A stretch of 64,000 bases of DNA. Origin: Paenibacillus melissococcoides (GTDB lineage Bacteria; Bacillota; Bacilli; Paenibacillales; Paenibacillaceae). The stretch lies in contig CALYLO010000009.1 of assembly GCA_944800085.1 (NCBI GenBank), positions 167,001-231,000 on the forward strand, written 5' to 3'. Below the pieces are notes generated by a model. That model was not told where the DNA came from. It did no database searches and saw nothing but the letters and a program-made list of their open reading frames with translations. Both the position numbers and the translations under genes were made by a program. Position 1 is the first letter of the stretch. Every line of letters begins with the position of its first letter. Positions 42,832 through 51,556 of this stretch are shown piece after piece.

Positions 42832-43530
42832 ATGGACAAGCCCAAAATATTGATCGTCGAAGATGAAGAAAAAATTGCCCGCGTGCTGGAGCTGGAGCTG
42901 ACGTATGAAGGGTATGAGGTCGGCAAGGCGCTGGACGGCCTGGATGGGTTCAGGTTGTTCCAGGAGCAGTCCTGGGACCTGATATTGCTGGATGTGATGC
43001 TGCCCGGCATTAGCGGAATCGAGCTGCTGCGCCGCATCCGAGCCCAGGATCCGCATACGATGGTCGTGATGCTGACCGCGAAGGACTCCGTGGAGGATAA
43101 AGTATCGGGCCTTGATCTCGGGGCCAATGACTATGTGACGAAGCCGTTTCAGTTGGAAGAGCTGCTGGCCCGCATTCGCGCCTCGCTGCGAATGAGAAAG
43201 CTGCCCCCGGCCGCCGAGATCCAGCCCGAGTGGATCACGGTCGCCGATCTGAGCTTGAGCGAGCTGACGCATGAAGTGAAGCGCGGGGAGGACCGCATTG
43301 AACTGACGCCCCGCGAGTTCGACCTGCTCGCGTATCTGATGAAGCATGCCCGGCAGGTGCTGAGCAGGGAGCAGCTATTGGATGGAGTGTGGGGATACGA
43401 CTATTACGGGGATACGAATATTGTGGATGTCTATATTCGCTATCTTCGCCATAAGGTCGACAAGCCCTATGATACGCCGCTGATTCATACCGTGCGCGGA
43501 GTAGGGTATGTGCTGAGGGATTCGAGATGA
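42832..43530 (+). CDS. OmpR/PhoB-type response regulator
   Basis: A 232-residue regulator. The receiver domain has VEDEEKI, LILLDVMLPG with the phosphorylated Asp at 53, and TAKDSVEDK then NDYVTKPF. The winged-helix output domain follows (HEVKRGEDRIELTPREFDLL, VDVYIRYLRHKVDKPYD, HTVRGVGYVLR). GGAGGAGAG precedes ATG. It overlaps its kinase gene by 4 bases (ATGA). The two PepSY genes downstream share a direct-repeat promoter element and are its likely targets. Confidence 0.96.
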   Translation: MDKPKILIVEDEEKIARVLELELTYEGYEVGKALDGLDGFRLFQEQSWDLILLDVMLPGISGIELLRRIRAQDPHTMVVMLTAKDSVEDKVSGLDLGANDYVTKPFQLEELLARIRASLRMRKLPPAAEIQPEWITVADLSLSELTHEVKRGEDRIELTPREFDLLAYLMKHARQVLSREQLLDGVWGYDYYGDTNIVDVYIRYLRHKVDKPYDTPLIHTVRGVGYVLRDSR

Positions 43531-44915
43531 AGCTTAAAAATAAAATCAATCTTTACACCTCGGTATTGTTCATCGCGCTCATCCTGATTGTCAACGCGGC
43601 CATTTACTATATTTTCAGCAGCATGATATTGGACAGCGAAGCGGACAGAGTGGCCGCCGAAGCGCAGCAGGCGCTGGCGGGAATCAATCAGGCCGGCACC
43701 TCGATTCCGCCCGACGACCTGCTGCGGGCCTATGCGCCGCTCCGCGGCATTCTCCAGATCGTCAATGCGGACGGAAGCCGGGGCGCGGCGGCTGCGCCGC
43801 CGGAGCTGAAGAAGCTTCGCGATCTTCCCGTTGCCTATTATCGGCAGGAAGAGCGCAACATTGTGACCTACCAGGGCATTCCGCATGTTTTTGTGTCGCT
43901 TCCGATCGTATGGCATGGCGGCGAGGTAGCCAATCTGCAAGTGACGGAAAGCCTGAAGCCAACCGCCGATATGCTCAATATTTTGCGGGTGGTCCTCATT
44001 CTGGTGTCGGGGCTTGCTATTCTTCCCGTCCTGATCTCGTCCAAGCTGCTGAGCAACTTCATCACCCGGCCGATCTCATCGATGATCGCGACGATGCGCG
44101 ATATTCAGCGAAGCGGGCAGTTCAAGCGGATTCCGCTGCCGAAGAAGTCCAAGGACGAGCTCTACCAGATGGGCGATACGTTCAATCATATGATGGATCT
44201 GCTTGAGGTGAACTACGAGAAGCAGGGCCAGTTCATTTCCAATGCATCCCATGAGCTGAAGACGCCGCTGACGATTATCGAATCCTATGCATCCCTGTTG
44301 AAAAGAAGGGGGAGGGAGCAGCCCGAGCTGTTCGACGAGTCGGTCGAGGCGATTCATTCGGAAGCCATTCGGATGAAGGATCTGACCCAGCAATTGCTGC
44401 TGCTGGCGAAGCATGATGAGATGTGGAAGGTCACGATGGAGCCCATCGATCTGGGTTACATGGTTGAAGACTGGGTCCGCGCTTTTGAGAAGGCGTACCA
44501 CCGGGACATCACCCTCCAGCGGGAAGCGGACGTAATCATCGAGACCGACGTTCAAAAATGCAAACAATTGTTTTACATCGTGATGGATAATGCGCGCAAA
44601 TATAGCGAGGAAGCGATTGGGGTGTGCATCAAAAAAGAAGGCCGGACGGCGGTGGTCGAGGTTAGCGACAGGGGCATCGGCATCCCGGCGGAGTCATTGG
44701 ACAAAATTTTCGACCGGTTCTACCGGGTCGATAAGGCCAGAACAAGAGCAAAGGGCGGCTTCGGCCTGGGTCTGGCGCTTGCCAAGGAGATTGCCGACGC
44801 GCTGGAAGCCGATATTCGCATCGAGAGTATTGAAGGCCATGGCACCAAGGTTCGAATCACCTTTAAGGAGGCCCCCTCACGCAGTCTTCCCGGTGCTGAG
44901 AGCCGGCCTTTTTGA
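43527..44915 (+). CDS. Sensor histidine kinase
   Basis: A 462-residue kinase. Membrane segments lie at about 10-35 (LFIALILIVNAAIYYIFSSM) and 150-175 (VVLILVSGLAILPVLISSKL), enclosing an extracytoplasmic sensor of about 110 residues. HAMP, then HisKA with SNASHELKTPLTII (phosphorylated His near 240), then the ATPase domain (MDNARKYSEEA, VSDRGIGIPAESLDKIFDRF, GFGLGLALAKEI). The signal is unknown. Closely coupled to the regulator gene upstream. Confidence 0.96.
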   Translation: MKLKNKINLYTSVLFIALILIVNAAIYYIFSSMILDSEADRVAAEAQQALAGINQAGTSIPPDDLLRAYAPLRGILQIVNADGSRGAAAAPPELKKLRDLPVAYYRQEERNIVTYQGIPHVFVSLPIVWHGGEVANLQVTESLKPTADMLNILRVVLILVSGLAILPVLISSKLLSNFITRPISSMIATMRDIQRSGQFKRIPLPKKSKDELYQMGDTFNHMMDLLEVNYEKQGQFISNASHELKTPLTIIESYASLLKRRGREQPELFDESVEAIHSEAIRMKDLTQQLLLLAKHDEMWKVTMEPIDLGYMVEDWVRAFEKAYHRDITLQREADVIIETDVQKCKQLFYIVMDNARKYSEEAIGVCIKKEGRTAVVEVSDRGIGIPAESLDKIFDRFYRVDKARTRAKGGFGLGLALAKEIADALEADIRIESIEGHGTKVRITFKEAPSRSLPGAESRPF

Positions 44916-44946
44916 AGTCGCCCATAACGAGTGCCGCAAGGTCAAG

Positions 44947-44978
44947 CTCAGCGATTTCTCATGTTGCTCATGTATACT
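44947..44978 (+). promoter_or_regulatory. Response-regulator-type promoter of the first PepSY gene
   Basis: CTCAGCGATTTCTCAT at 44947-44962 contains two CTCA(G/T) repeats 11 bases apart. The -10 TATACT is at 44973-44978, exactly 10 bases beyond. A third CTCAT at 44967 overlaps the spacer. No good -35 is present, as expected for an activator-dependent promoter. Confidence 0.55.
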
Positions 44979-45022
44979 GTAGCAAAGCAGGTGAGGGAGT
45001 CTGGAAATAGGGAGGCGCAAAC

Positions 45023-45586
45023 ATGAAAAAAGCATGGCTAGGCGCAGTCGTCATTGCGTTCTTCGCCATTGTGGTCTGGCAGCTTGTTCGCTTGATTACT
45101 TTTGCCGAGCCTTTGTCCGCGGCCGAAGCGGCCAGCAAAGTGAAGGAGATGTACAAGGGCGAAGTGGTGGAAGTCAGCGAGCTTCCGCACGGCTACCGGG
45201 TGACAATGGAGCTGGATACGGGAACGTATGAAGTCAGTATTGACAAGGATAAAGGGAAAATCGGCGGGATGACCAGGACAAAGGCGGCACCGGAGCCGGA
45301 AACGAAGCCGGAAACGAAGCCGCCCGCTGTGGAACCGGATCAGCAGAAGCCGCCCGCGTCATCAAAGCCGGAAGCGAAGCCGAAGCCCAAAAAACGGCTT
45401 ACGGAGGACGAAGCGGCCGCTATCGCGCTCAAGACGGTGGACGGTAAAGTCGATGATATCGACCTGATCCAGTCGGGCGGCGTCGCTTATTACCTGGTCG
45501 AAATCGATCGGGAAGACGGCGAGGATGGAACGGTTCAGATCAACGCGATCACCGGAGAAGTCAAGTCGGTCACCTGGGATGACTGA
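45023..45586 (+). CDS. PepSY-domain membrane protein
   Basis: A 187-residue protein with one N-terminal membrane anchor (LGAVVIAFFAIVVWQLVRLI). Two PepSY domains follow: EAASKVKEMYKGEVVEVSEL to TYEVSIDKDKGKIGG, then EDEAAAIALKTVDGKVDDID to VQINAITGEVKSVTW. A Pro/Lys/Glu linker (ETKPETKPPAVEPD) joins them. PepSY modules are thought to restrain proteases or bind peptides outside the cell. It follows the two-component genes and shares promoter repeats with the next PepSY gene. Confidence 0.9.
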   Translation: MKKAWLGAVVIAFFAIVVWQLVRLITFAEPLSAAEAASKVKEMYKGEVVEVSELPHGYRVTMELDTGTYEVSIDKDKGKIGGMTRTKAAPEPETKPETKPPAVEPDQQKPPASSKPEAKPKPKKRLTEDEAAAIALKTVDGKVDDIDLIQSGGVAYYLVEIDREDGEDGTVQINAITGEVKSVTWDD

Positions 45587-45611
45587 GGCCGATCGGGAAG
45601 GCCGGCTGCTT

Positions 45612-45665
45612 CTCAGCAAATTCTCATTTTTCTATCCCCGTATCCTCATTTTCGTTGTCTATAGT
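45612..45665 (+). promoter_or_regulatory. Response-regulator-type promoter of the second PepSY gene
   Basis: CTCAGCAAATTCTCAT at 45612-45627 matches the element before the first PepSY gene at 14 of 16 bases. Another CTCAT at 45645 lies 22 bases after the CTCAT at 45623, and the -10 TATAGT at 45660 starts 10 bases beyond it. The repeats sit on an 11-base period, one side of the DNA helix. Confidence 0.6.
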
Positions 45666-45698
45666 AAGGGTAACACCTTATGAAGGAGGCAATAGGAT

Positions 45699-46280
45699 AT
45701 GAAACGCACATTTATCGCCAGCGTGGCAGGTTTATTATTGCTTGGGGGGGCCGTAGGGGCGGCCGCGGCCGCAGGCACGGCGAACGGCTCCGTTAAGAGC
45801 TTGACGAACGGGAGCCCAATCCTGACTTCGAAGCAGGCCGAGGAGATTGCTCTTCGGGAAATCAACGGCGACATCCGAAGCGTCGAGTTGAAAAAAGAGA
45901 ACGGCCGTACGGTATTTGAGGTCGAAATCATGACGGCAGACGGCCGTGACGACAATGAAGTGACATTGGATGCCGTGTCCGGCAAGGTGCTCAAGGTCGA
46001 ACGGGATGACGACGATGACGCGGTCGGGCGTCAGCGTGAGCGCCGCCAAAGCCAAGCACAGGAACGCACAGCAACCATTTCGAAGAAGCAAGCGATCGCC
46101 ATCGCTCTTCAAGATACGCCGGGCAAGGTAATTGAGGCCGATTCCGACAAAAACGTCTACGAAATCGAGATTCGAAGCGGAAATCGCGATATCGAATACA
46201 AAATTAACAAGTATACGGGCAAAATTGTGGACAAAGATGTAGATGACGCCGACGATGATGATGAGTGGGACAATGATTAA
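45699..46280 (+). CDS. Secreted PepSY-domain protein
   Basis: A 193-residue exported protein. The signal peptide is ASVAGLLLLGGAVGAAAAAG. Two PepSY repeats follow (TSKQAEEIALREINGDIRSV to VTLDAVSGKVLKVE; SKKQAIAIALQDTPGKVIEA to YKINKYTGKIVDKD). It ends in a strongly acidic tail (DVDDADDDDEWDND), which may bind calcium or cell-wall cations. GAAGGAGG precedes the ATG. Likely under the same response regulator as its neighbour. Confidence 0.9.
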   Translation: MKRTFIASVAGLLLLGGAVGAAAAAGTANGSVKSLTNGSPILTSKQAEEIALREINGDIRSVELKKENGRTVFEVEIMTADGRDDNEVTLDAVSGKVLKVERDDDDDAVGRQRERRQSQAQERTATISKKQAIAIALQDTPGKVIEADSDKNVYEIEIRSGNRDIEYKINKYTGKIVDKDVDDADDDDEWDND

Positions 46281-46295
46281 GGCGGCCTAGGCGGC

Positions 46296-46322
46296 AGAGG
46301 GGACAGGCTCCCCTCTTTTTTT
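46296..46322 (+). terminator. Terminator of the second PepSY gene
   Basis: AGAGGGG and CCCCTCT pair around ACAGGCT, followed by seven T. Confidence 0.88.
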
Positions 46323-46337
46323 ATGGCCGGATCTGCG

Positions 46338-47366
46338 TCAATCCAACGGCCTGGAGGTCCGGGTCATCGGTACGCTCGACTCCCTCACGATAAGGCGCGG
46401 TTCGAATTGAACCCGCTCGTACACGCCCTGCTTCTGCTCGCTAATCCGGTTCAGCAGCAGCTCCGCGGCCACTCTTGCCGCTTCGGCGCCCATAATCGAG
46501 ACGGAGCTCAGCTTCGGCGTCGTAATCCTCCCCCAAAAGATATTGTCGATCCCGACGACGGCGACATCTTCAGGAACGCGGACGCCTAACTCCTTGAAGC
46601 GGTTGAGCAGCCCGATCGCGATCATGTCGTTGCCCGCATACACGGCGTCCGGCATATTCGCCAGTCCGGCGAAGTAATCCGCGGCCTTCATCCCGGTCTG
46701 CAGCGAGAAATCGTCGCCGAAATAGACGAGCGAGATATCGACTTGATGCAAAGCGTCCTCATAAGCGAAAAACCGTTCCTCGATAATGTCCTTGGGCGCG
46801 CCCGCATACGCGATTCGCGTGCGGCCGATGCTGATGAGATGCTCCATCGCAAGCCGGCCCTCCTGAGCGGACATGCTCACGATATCGGCTTTGATATCCG
46901 CGTCCAATTTTTTGCCATAGTTCATGATCGCAATCGGAAGTCCGGATTTGTTGATCCAGTCCTTCAGCGTTTTCGGATAGGCGAGCGGCAGCAGAATCAG
47001 GCCATCGACATGCAGCTTTTTGGCTTCCTTCAATATTTCCAGCTCCGCGCGCGCGTTGCCCAGCGTATTGATTTGAACGACGCGATAATCATAATGCTTG
47101 GCCGCCTGCTCGACCGCATAGGCGATTTCCGGAACGAACGCATTCCGGATATCCGGCACGGCGAGCGCGATCTGCTTCGTCTGGCGCACCTTCAAGCTTT
47201 GGGCAGAAGTGTTGGGAATGAATCCAAGCTCCTCGACGGCGGCCATCACCTTCGCCTTCGTCTTCACGCTGATCCCTTCCGCATCGTTGATCGCTCGCGA
47301 TACGGTAGCGATCCCGACCCCTGCTCGTGCGGCTACATCCTCTATCGTTACTTTGGTGCGGCCCAT
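46338..47366 (-). CDS. LacI-family transcriptional repressor
   Basis: A 342-residue LacI/GalR regulator. The N-terminal helix-turn-helix is VTIEDVAARAGVGIATVSRA, the hinge helix is NTSAQSLKVRQT, and the rest is the periplasmic-binding-protein-like ligand domain (IALAVPDIRNAFVPEI, DGLILLPLAYPK, GIDNIFWGRITTPKLSSVSI). ATG 47366 (MGRTKVTI) follows AGGAGGG at 9 bases; longer in-frame starts would add an unconserved stretch. It diverges from the butanediol dehydrogenase gene, with a perfect LacI-type palindrome between them. The ligand is not known. Confidence 0.9.
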   Translation of the reverse strand: MGRTKVTIEDVAARAGVGIATVSRAINDAEGISVKTKAKVMAAVEELGFIPNTSAQSLKVRQTKQIALAVPDIRNAFVPEIAYAVEQAAKHYDYRVVQINTLGNARAELEILKEAKKLHVDGLILLPLAYPKTLKDWINKSGLPIAIMNYGKKLDADIKADIVSMSAQEGRLAMEHLISIGRTRIAYAGAPKDIIEERFFAYEDALHQVDISLVYFGDDFSLQTGMKAADYFAGLANMPDAVYAGNDMIAIGLLNRFKELGVRVPEDVAVVGIDNIFWGRITTPKLSSVSIMGAEAARVAAELLLNRISEQKQGVYERVQFEPRLIVRESSVPMTRTSRPLD

Positions 47367-47487
47367 TCCTCCATCCCTCCTGCCTTTTCCGGAATTGCTT
47401 CCATCTTCATCATGTGAACAAATCAAGAACATCATACCATTAGAATCCCGATTCTTCATTATTATTTCACAAAAACAAAGAACAGAT

Positions 47488-47536
47488 TTGACATTAGCGT
47501 GACATTGTGACATATTTAATATCGGAAACGTTTCCG
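47488..47536 (+). promoter_or_regulatory. Promoter and LacI-type operator of the butanediol dehydrogenase gene
   Basis: TTGACA at 47488-47493 and CATATT at 47511-47516 (17-base spacing) form a promoter. CGGAAACGTTTCCG at 47523-47536 is a perfect 14-base palindrome with the central CG typical of LacI operators, placed at the start of transcription, where a bound repressor would block it. Confidence 0.7.
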
Positions 47537-47610
47537 GAATGATTATTCATTTTCCATTCATTCAATCTATCGAACCACTCATTATCTACACGTCCAGGGA
47601 GATGACCGCA

Positions 47611-48660
47611 GTGAAAGCTTTGAGATGGCATGGCGTGAAGGATTTGCGCCTGGAGAATATCGAGGAACCGAAGGCTCTTAAAGGCAAAGTGAAAATCAAA
47701 GTCGAATGGTGCGGCATTTGCGGCAGCGACTTACATGAATATACAGCAGGACCTATCTTCATTCCGGAAGGCGCTCCTCATCCCATTACGGGAGAGAAAG
47801 CGCCTATCGTTATGGGCCATGAATTCTCGGGGCAGGTCGTCGAAGTCGGGGAAGGCGTGGCCAAGGTGAAAGCCGGGGACCGCGTCGTCGTCGAGCCGAT
47901 CTACGCTTGCGGCGAATGCGAAGCCTGCAGACAAGGAAAATACAATCTGTGCAGCACGATGGGCTTCCTTGGCCTCGCCGGAGGCGGCGGAGGCTTCTCC
48001 GAGTACGTGGCGGCGGAAGAGTATATGGTGCACAAGATTCCGGATAGCGTGTCCTATGAGCAAGGCGCGCTGGTGGAGCCATCGGCGGTGGCCCTGCATG
48101 CCGTACGCCAGAGCAAGCTGAAGGTCGGCGATCGGGCCGCCGTGTTCGGAACCGGACCGATCGGACTGCTCGTCATTGAGGCGTTGAAAGCATCCGGAGC
48201 GGCGGAAATCTATGCCGTGGAGCTGTCCGAGCAGCGCCGCAAAAAAGCCGAGGAATTGGGCGCCATCGGCATCGATCCATCCCAAGTGGATGTCGTCAAA
48301 GAGCTACACGAACGGACCAATGGCGGCGTAGACGTCGCTTATGAGGTGACTGGCGTTCCCCCTGTATTGACGAACGCGATTCATTCCACCTGTCTCGGCG
48401 GCGAAGTGATGATTGTGAGCATCTTCGAGCGCGAGGCTCCGGTTATGCCGAACGATATCGTCATGAAGGAGCGGACGATGAAGGGAATTATCGGTTACCG
48501 CGATGTCTTCCCGGCCGTCATCAGCTTGATGGAAAAAGGTTATTTCCCTGCCGACAAGCTCGTGACGAAGCGAATCAAGCTTGACGAAGTAGTAACCGAG
48601 GGCTTCGACACCCTCCTGGCCGAGAAGAACCAGGTCAAAATTTTGGTCAAAGCGGAATAA
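47611..48660 (+). CDS. bdhA: (R,R)-2,3-butanediol dehydrogenase (zinc alcohol dehydrogenase family)
   Basis: A 349-residue medium-chain dehydrogenase. It has the catalytic zinc region CGICGSDLHEY and GHEFSGQVVEVG, the family-specific GAPHPITGEKAPIVMG, the structural zinc cluster YACGECEACRQGKYNLC, and the NAD-binding AVFGTGPIGLLVIEALKASG. It interconverts 2,3-butanediol and acetoin, a redox sink of Bacilli. GTG 47611 is chosen because AGGGAG lies 9 bases upstream; ATG 47602 directly abuts that site. Repressor gene divergent, operator between. Confidence 0.9.
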   Translation: MKALRWHGVKDLRLENIEEPKALKGKVKIKVEWCGICGSDLHEYTAGPIFIPEGAPHPITGEKAPIVMGHEFSGQVVEVGEGVAKVKAGDRVVVEPIYACGECEACRQGKYNLCSTMGFLGLAGGGGGFSEYVAAEEYMVHKIPDSVSYEQGALVEPSAVALHAVRQSKLKVGDRAAVFGTGPIGLLVIEALKASGAAEIYAVELSEQRRKKAEELGAIGIDPSQVDVVKELHERTNGGVDVAYEVTGVPPVLTNAIHSTCLGGEVMIVSIFEREAPVMPNDIVMKERTMKGIIGYRDVFPAVISLMEKGYFPADKLVTKRIKLDEVVTEGFDTLLAEKNQVKILVKAE

Positions 48661-48670
48661 TAGATACAGG

Positions 48671-48705
48671 CCGGATCTCTGCGCGAGCGGGGATTCGGTT
48701 TTTTT
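48671..48705 (+). terminator. Terminator of the butanediol dehydrogenase gene
   Basis: CCGGATCTC and GGGGATTCGG pair (with G-U pairs), followed by seven T. Confidence 0.85.
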
Positions 48706-49256
48706 ATCGTCAGCTTGAACTATACAGGCGAAAAGCAGCGCGGCTGCAATGCAGGAGCGGGCTGGCGGCCGAAGCGCTGATGGCATGCCTCCCGATCGTT
48801 TCTTCTTCCTTTACTTTCAAACAAGTGTCGCGTTGGTAGTACCCCGTTTTGGACAGTCGGTCGTACGGCCGCGCAAAAGGATGTGGGGCAAGACGGACAC
48901 CAGAGAATATAGAGACGAAAGACGAAAAGTCGGGGGCGGGAAAAGCGGTGGAAGATGGAGCGGGCAGTCAATTCCTGTATTAATGCAGCAATTTATGCTA
49001 TTTTGACCGACATTTGATGAAATTAATGCAGAAGTACATCATTTCCGCCGATTTTTTCCTTCCGCCTGCTGCAAAGGCTGAAATTGATGCAGTTTTGCAG
49101 AAATCCCTGTAACGGAGTAAACACCGTAAGGGAAAACTGTATTTTTACAGCTTTTCGGCCCGTCGAGCTGTGGGAAGAAGGGGTGTCTCACTGCAGCAGC
49201 CCAAACTGCTTATGAGACAGCCCCTTTATCGATGGACAACCTAGATGCCGACAGGC
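48706..49256. repeat. Gene-free stretch with a long hairpin
   Basis: About 550 bases carry no supported gene. Near the right end GGGGTGTCTCA (49180-49190) faces TGAGACAGCCCC (49213-49224) around a 22-base loop. The arrangement looks like a repeated intergenic palindrome or a relict IS end. It might also terminate the SDR gene read from the other side. Confidence 0.4.
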
Positions 49257-49985
49257 CTACTGCGGATTCGTCGTCCAGATGCCTGCGGTCTTGACGAAGA
49301 CGCGCTGCGGCAGCTTCAAGGCGGCGAGCGCGAGCTCGGCGACATCCTCTGGCTGCATCATCCGGTCCTCATCGCCGATCTTGAGCCCGGCGTTCACGGC
49401 CAGCTCGGTATTGACGGTGCTTGGCGTGAGCGCCGTGACGCGAATGTTATGCTTGCGCACCTCCTGCATCAACGCCTCGGTCAAGCCCATGACGGCGAAC
49501 TTGGACGCGTTGTAGGCGGAGCCGGTCGCGAAGCCGCGCTCGCCTGCCGTCGAAGAAATATTGATAATGCTGCCTTCGTTCTGGGCAATGAGGCCCGGCA
49601 GCACGGCGCGCGTGACATAATAGGTGCCCATCAGGTTCACCTGAATGATGCGCTCCCATTCCTCCACCGGCATGTCGGCCAGCGTGCCGAAGGAAGCGAT
49701 GCCGGCGTTGTTGATGACGATATCAACCGCGCCGAGCTGCTCCTGAATGGAGGCGACAGCCCGTTCGACTTCGGCTTGCACGCCGACATCGGCCGCGGCG
49801 ATCGCCACCTTGACATCGTATTGCCCGGCCAACTCGGCCTTGAGCGCCTCCAGATCAGACTGCGTGCGGGCAATCAGCCCGAGATGCGCGCCTTCCTTGG
49901 CAAGCGCGAAGGCTAATGCTTTGCCGATTCCTTTTCCTGCCCCGGTAATGAGGGCCGTCTTATTCGCGAGATTGTTCAGTTTCAT
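49257..49985 (-). CDS. Short-chain dehydrogenase/reductase (FabG-like)
   Basis: A 242-residue SDR. Features are the cofactor motif ALITGAGKGIGKALAFALAK, VINNAGIASFGTLADM, catalytic Ser in INISSTAGERG and the YxxxK pair in SAYNASKFAVMGLTEA. ATG 49985 with GGAGAG 9 bases upstream is the start. The Gly-x-x-x-Gly-x-Gly and downstream basic residue (ARTQSD) suggest NADP(H). Close relatives are annotated as 3-ketoacyl-ACP reductases, but the gene is isolated and the substrate is open. Confidence 0.88.
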   Translation of the reverse strand: MKLNNLANKTALITGAGKGIGKALAFALAKEGAHLGLIARTQSDLEALKAELAGQYDVKVAIAAADVGVQAEVERAVASIQEQLGAVDIVINNAGIASFGTLADMPVEEWERIIQVNLMGTYYVTRAVLPGLIAQNEGSIINISSTAGERGFATGSAYNASKFAVMGLTEALMQEVRKHNIRVTALTPSTVNTELAVNAGLKIGDEDRMMQPEDVAELALAALKLPQRVFVKTAGIWTTNPQ

Positions 49986-50363
49986 CGTACATCTCTCCTT
50001 TTTGGGTTCCTTCCTTGCGCCGATCGCGCATGGTACATGCCAAATCACTTCGAACTGCAGATCCCGCGGAACGCCGCGTATGTATGGTCCGCCGTCTTTG
50101 GATGAGCAGGTTCACAGAGCTTGCTCTCTTTATTATAGGTGAACCAGCGGCCAAGATCATATCCATCGTTCATCCTAGTGCATCTTACTAACGGTTATCA
50201 ACGGCACGGCATAACACGGAGCGGCAGGGGGCCAGGGCCGGTTCCGGCTCCTGCGGATAAATGTTCGAATTTGTATGATAGTATATTGCTATCTGCACTA
50301 CCGTTTATTTTTGCAGGCAAGAAGCCAGGATGAAGAGACTAATACCACAAGAAGCGGGTTGTC

Positions 50364-51302
50364 ATGATGGATCAGCATAAACGTCGGCTAAGCATCGAAG
50401 CCGCAAGAATGTACTACATGTCAGATTATAGTCAAATCGAGATCGCATCCATGCTCGGCGTCTCCCGCCCGACGGTATCGAGGCTGCTGCAATATGCCAA
50501 AGATCAGGGCTATGTTCGCATCAACATCGTCGATCCGCTCGAGGATCTGGATGAATTGGGAGAGCGCGTCAAGCAGAAGTACGAACTGGATACGGCGCTC
50601 GTATGCTATTCCCCCGTGAATGAATACCACGAAATTCAGAAAAATATTAGCCAAAAAGCGGCCGACTATTTAGTGGAGACGGTCCAGGACACGGATATTA
50701 TCGGCGTAACCTGGGGGAGAACGATGCATGCCGTCGCGCTTCGGCTGCAGGAGAAGCAGGTGCGGGGAGTAGAGGTTGTTCAATTAAAAGGCGGCATCAG
50801 CTACTCCCATGTCAACACGTATGCGGCGGAGACGGTTAATTTATTCGCGGCGGCGTTCCAGACGATTGCCCGATATTTGCCGCTGCCCGTTATTTTCGAC
50901 AGCGTTGCCCTGAAGCAGATAGTGGAGGAGGATCGGCATATCCACCGGATTATTCAATTGGGGAAGCAGGCGAACATCGCCGTCTTTACCGTGGGCACCG
51001 TGAATGATGACGCCCTGCTGTTCCAGTTGGGATATTTGAGCAAGGAAGAGAAGAAGCTGCTGCAGCGCACCGGTGTCGGCGACATCTGTTCGCGCTTCTT
51101 CGACAAGGACGGGAATATATGCAGCGAGGATATTAACAACCGGACTGTCGGAATCGATTTGCCGGATCTGCGGAAGAAGGAGAAATCGATTCTCATTGCC
51201 GGTGGCCAGCATAAGGTGGAAGCGATTCGGGCCGCGCTCGTCGGCAAATACGCCAATATTATCGTAACGGATCAATTCACGGCGCAGGCGCTGCTGCAAT
51301 AA
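50364..51302 (+). CDS. deoR: Deoxyribonucleoside regulator DeoR (SorC family)
   Basis: A 312-residue SorC-type regulator. The N-terminal helix-turn-helix YSQIEIASMLGVSRPTVSRL is followed by a sugar-binding domain (TDIIGVTWGRTMHAVALRLQ, GVGDICSRFFDKDGNI, SILIAGGQHKVEAIRAALVG). In Bacillus subtilis DeoR of this type represses dra-nupC-pdp and is released by deoxyribose 5-phosphate. Here it lies directly before deoC, cdd, nupC, deoD and pdp, which supports the same role. A terminator and promoter separate it from deoC. Confidence 0.93.
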   Translation: MMDQHKRRLSIEAARMYYMSDYSQIEIASMLGVSRPTVSRLLQYAKDQGYVRINIVDPLEDLDELGERVKQKYELDTALVCYSPVNEYHEIQKNISQKAADYLVETVQDTDIIGVTWGRTMHAVALRLQEKQVRGVEVVQLKGGISYSHVNTYAAETVNLFAAAFQTIARYLPLPVIFDSVALKQIVEEDRHIHRIIQLGKQANIAVFTVGTVNDDALLFQLGYLSKEEKKLLQRTGVGDICSRFFDKDGNICSEDINNRTVGIDLPDLRKKEKSILIAGGQHKVEAIRAALVGKYANIIVTDQFTAQALLQ

Positions 51303-51347
51303 TGCATAATATGGCAAGACCTATACCCCTTGGACAGAGTGGAGGAC

Positions 51348-51380
51348 AAGCCTCTACGCCTGTTTCTGAGGGGCTTTTTT
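51348..51380 (+). terminator. Terminator of deoR
   Basis: AAGCCTCT pairs with GAGGGGCTT around CTGTTTCT-like sequence and is followed by TTTTTT. Confidence 0.8.
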
Positions 51381-51428
51381 GTATGCCTATGTCCAAAATA
51401 TGACAAAATACAGCATGCCGGCATGCAA

Positions 51429-51491
51429 GTTCACGAATTATGAACATAATTTCTATCAAATGTTTACATCGGTTCAGGCGCGTGTTATGAT
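51429..51491 (+). promoter_or_regulatory. Promoter and candidate DeoR operator of the deo operon
   Basis: TTTACA (51463-51468) and TATGAT (51486-51491), 17 bases apart, make a strong sigma-A promoter. GTTCA-N7-TGAAC at 51429-51445 is an inverted repeat 18 bases upstream of the -35, a candidate DeoR site. A further GGTTCA half-site lies inside the spacer. Confidence 0.6.
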
Positions 51492-51556
51492 ACCTGTGAA
51501 GTCAATATGGTTAATCTATTAGTATGATGACTAATTTGATCAAAGGGGTGTACAGC

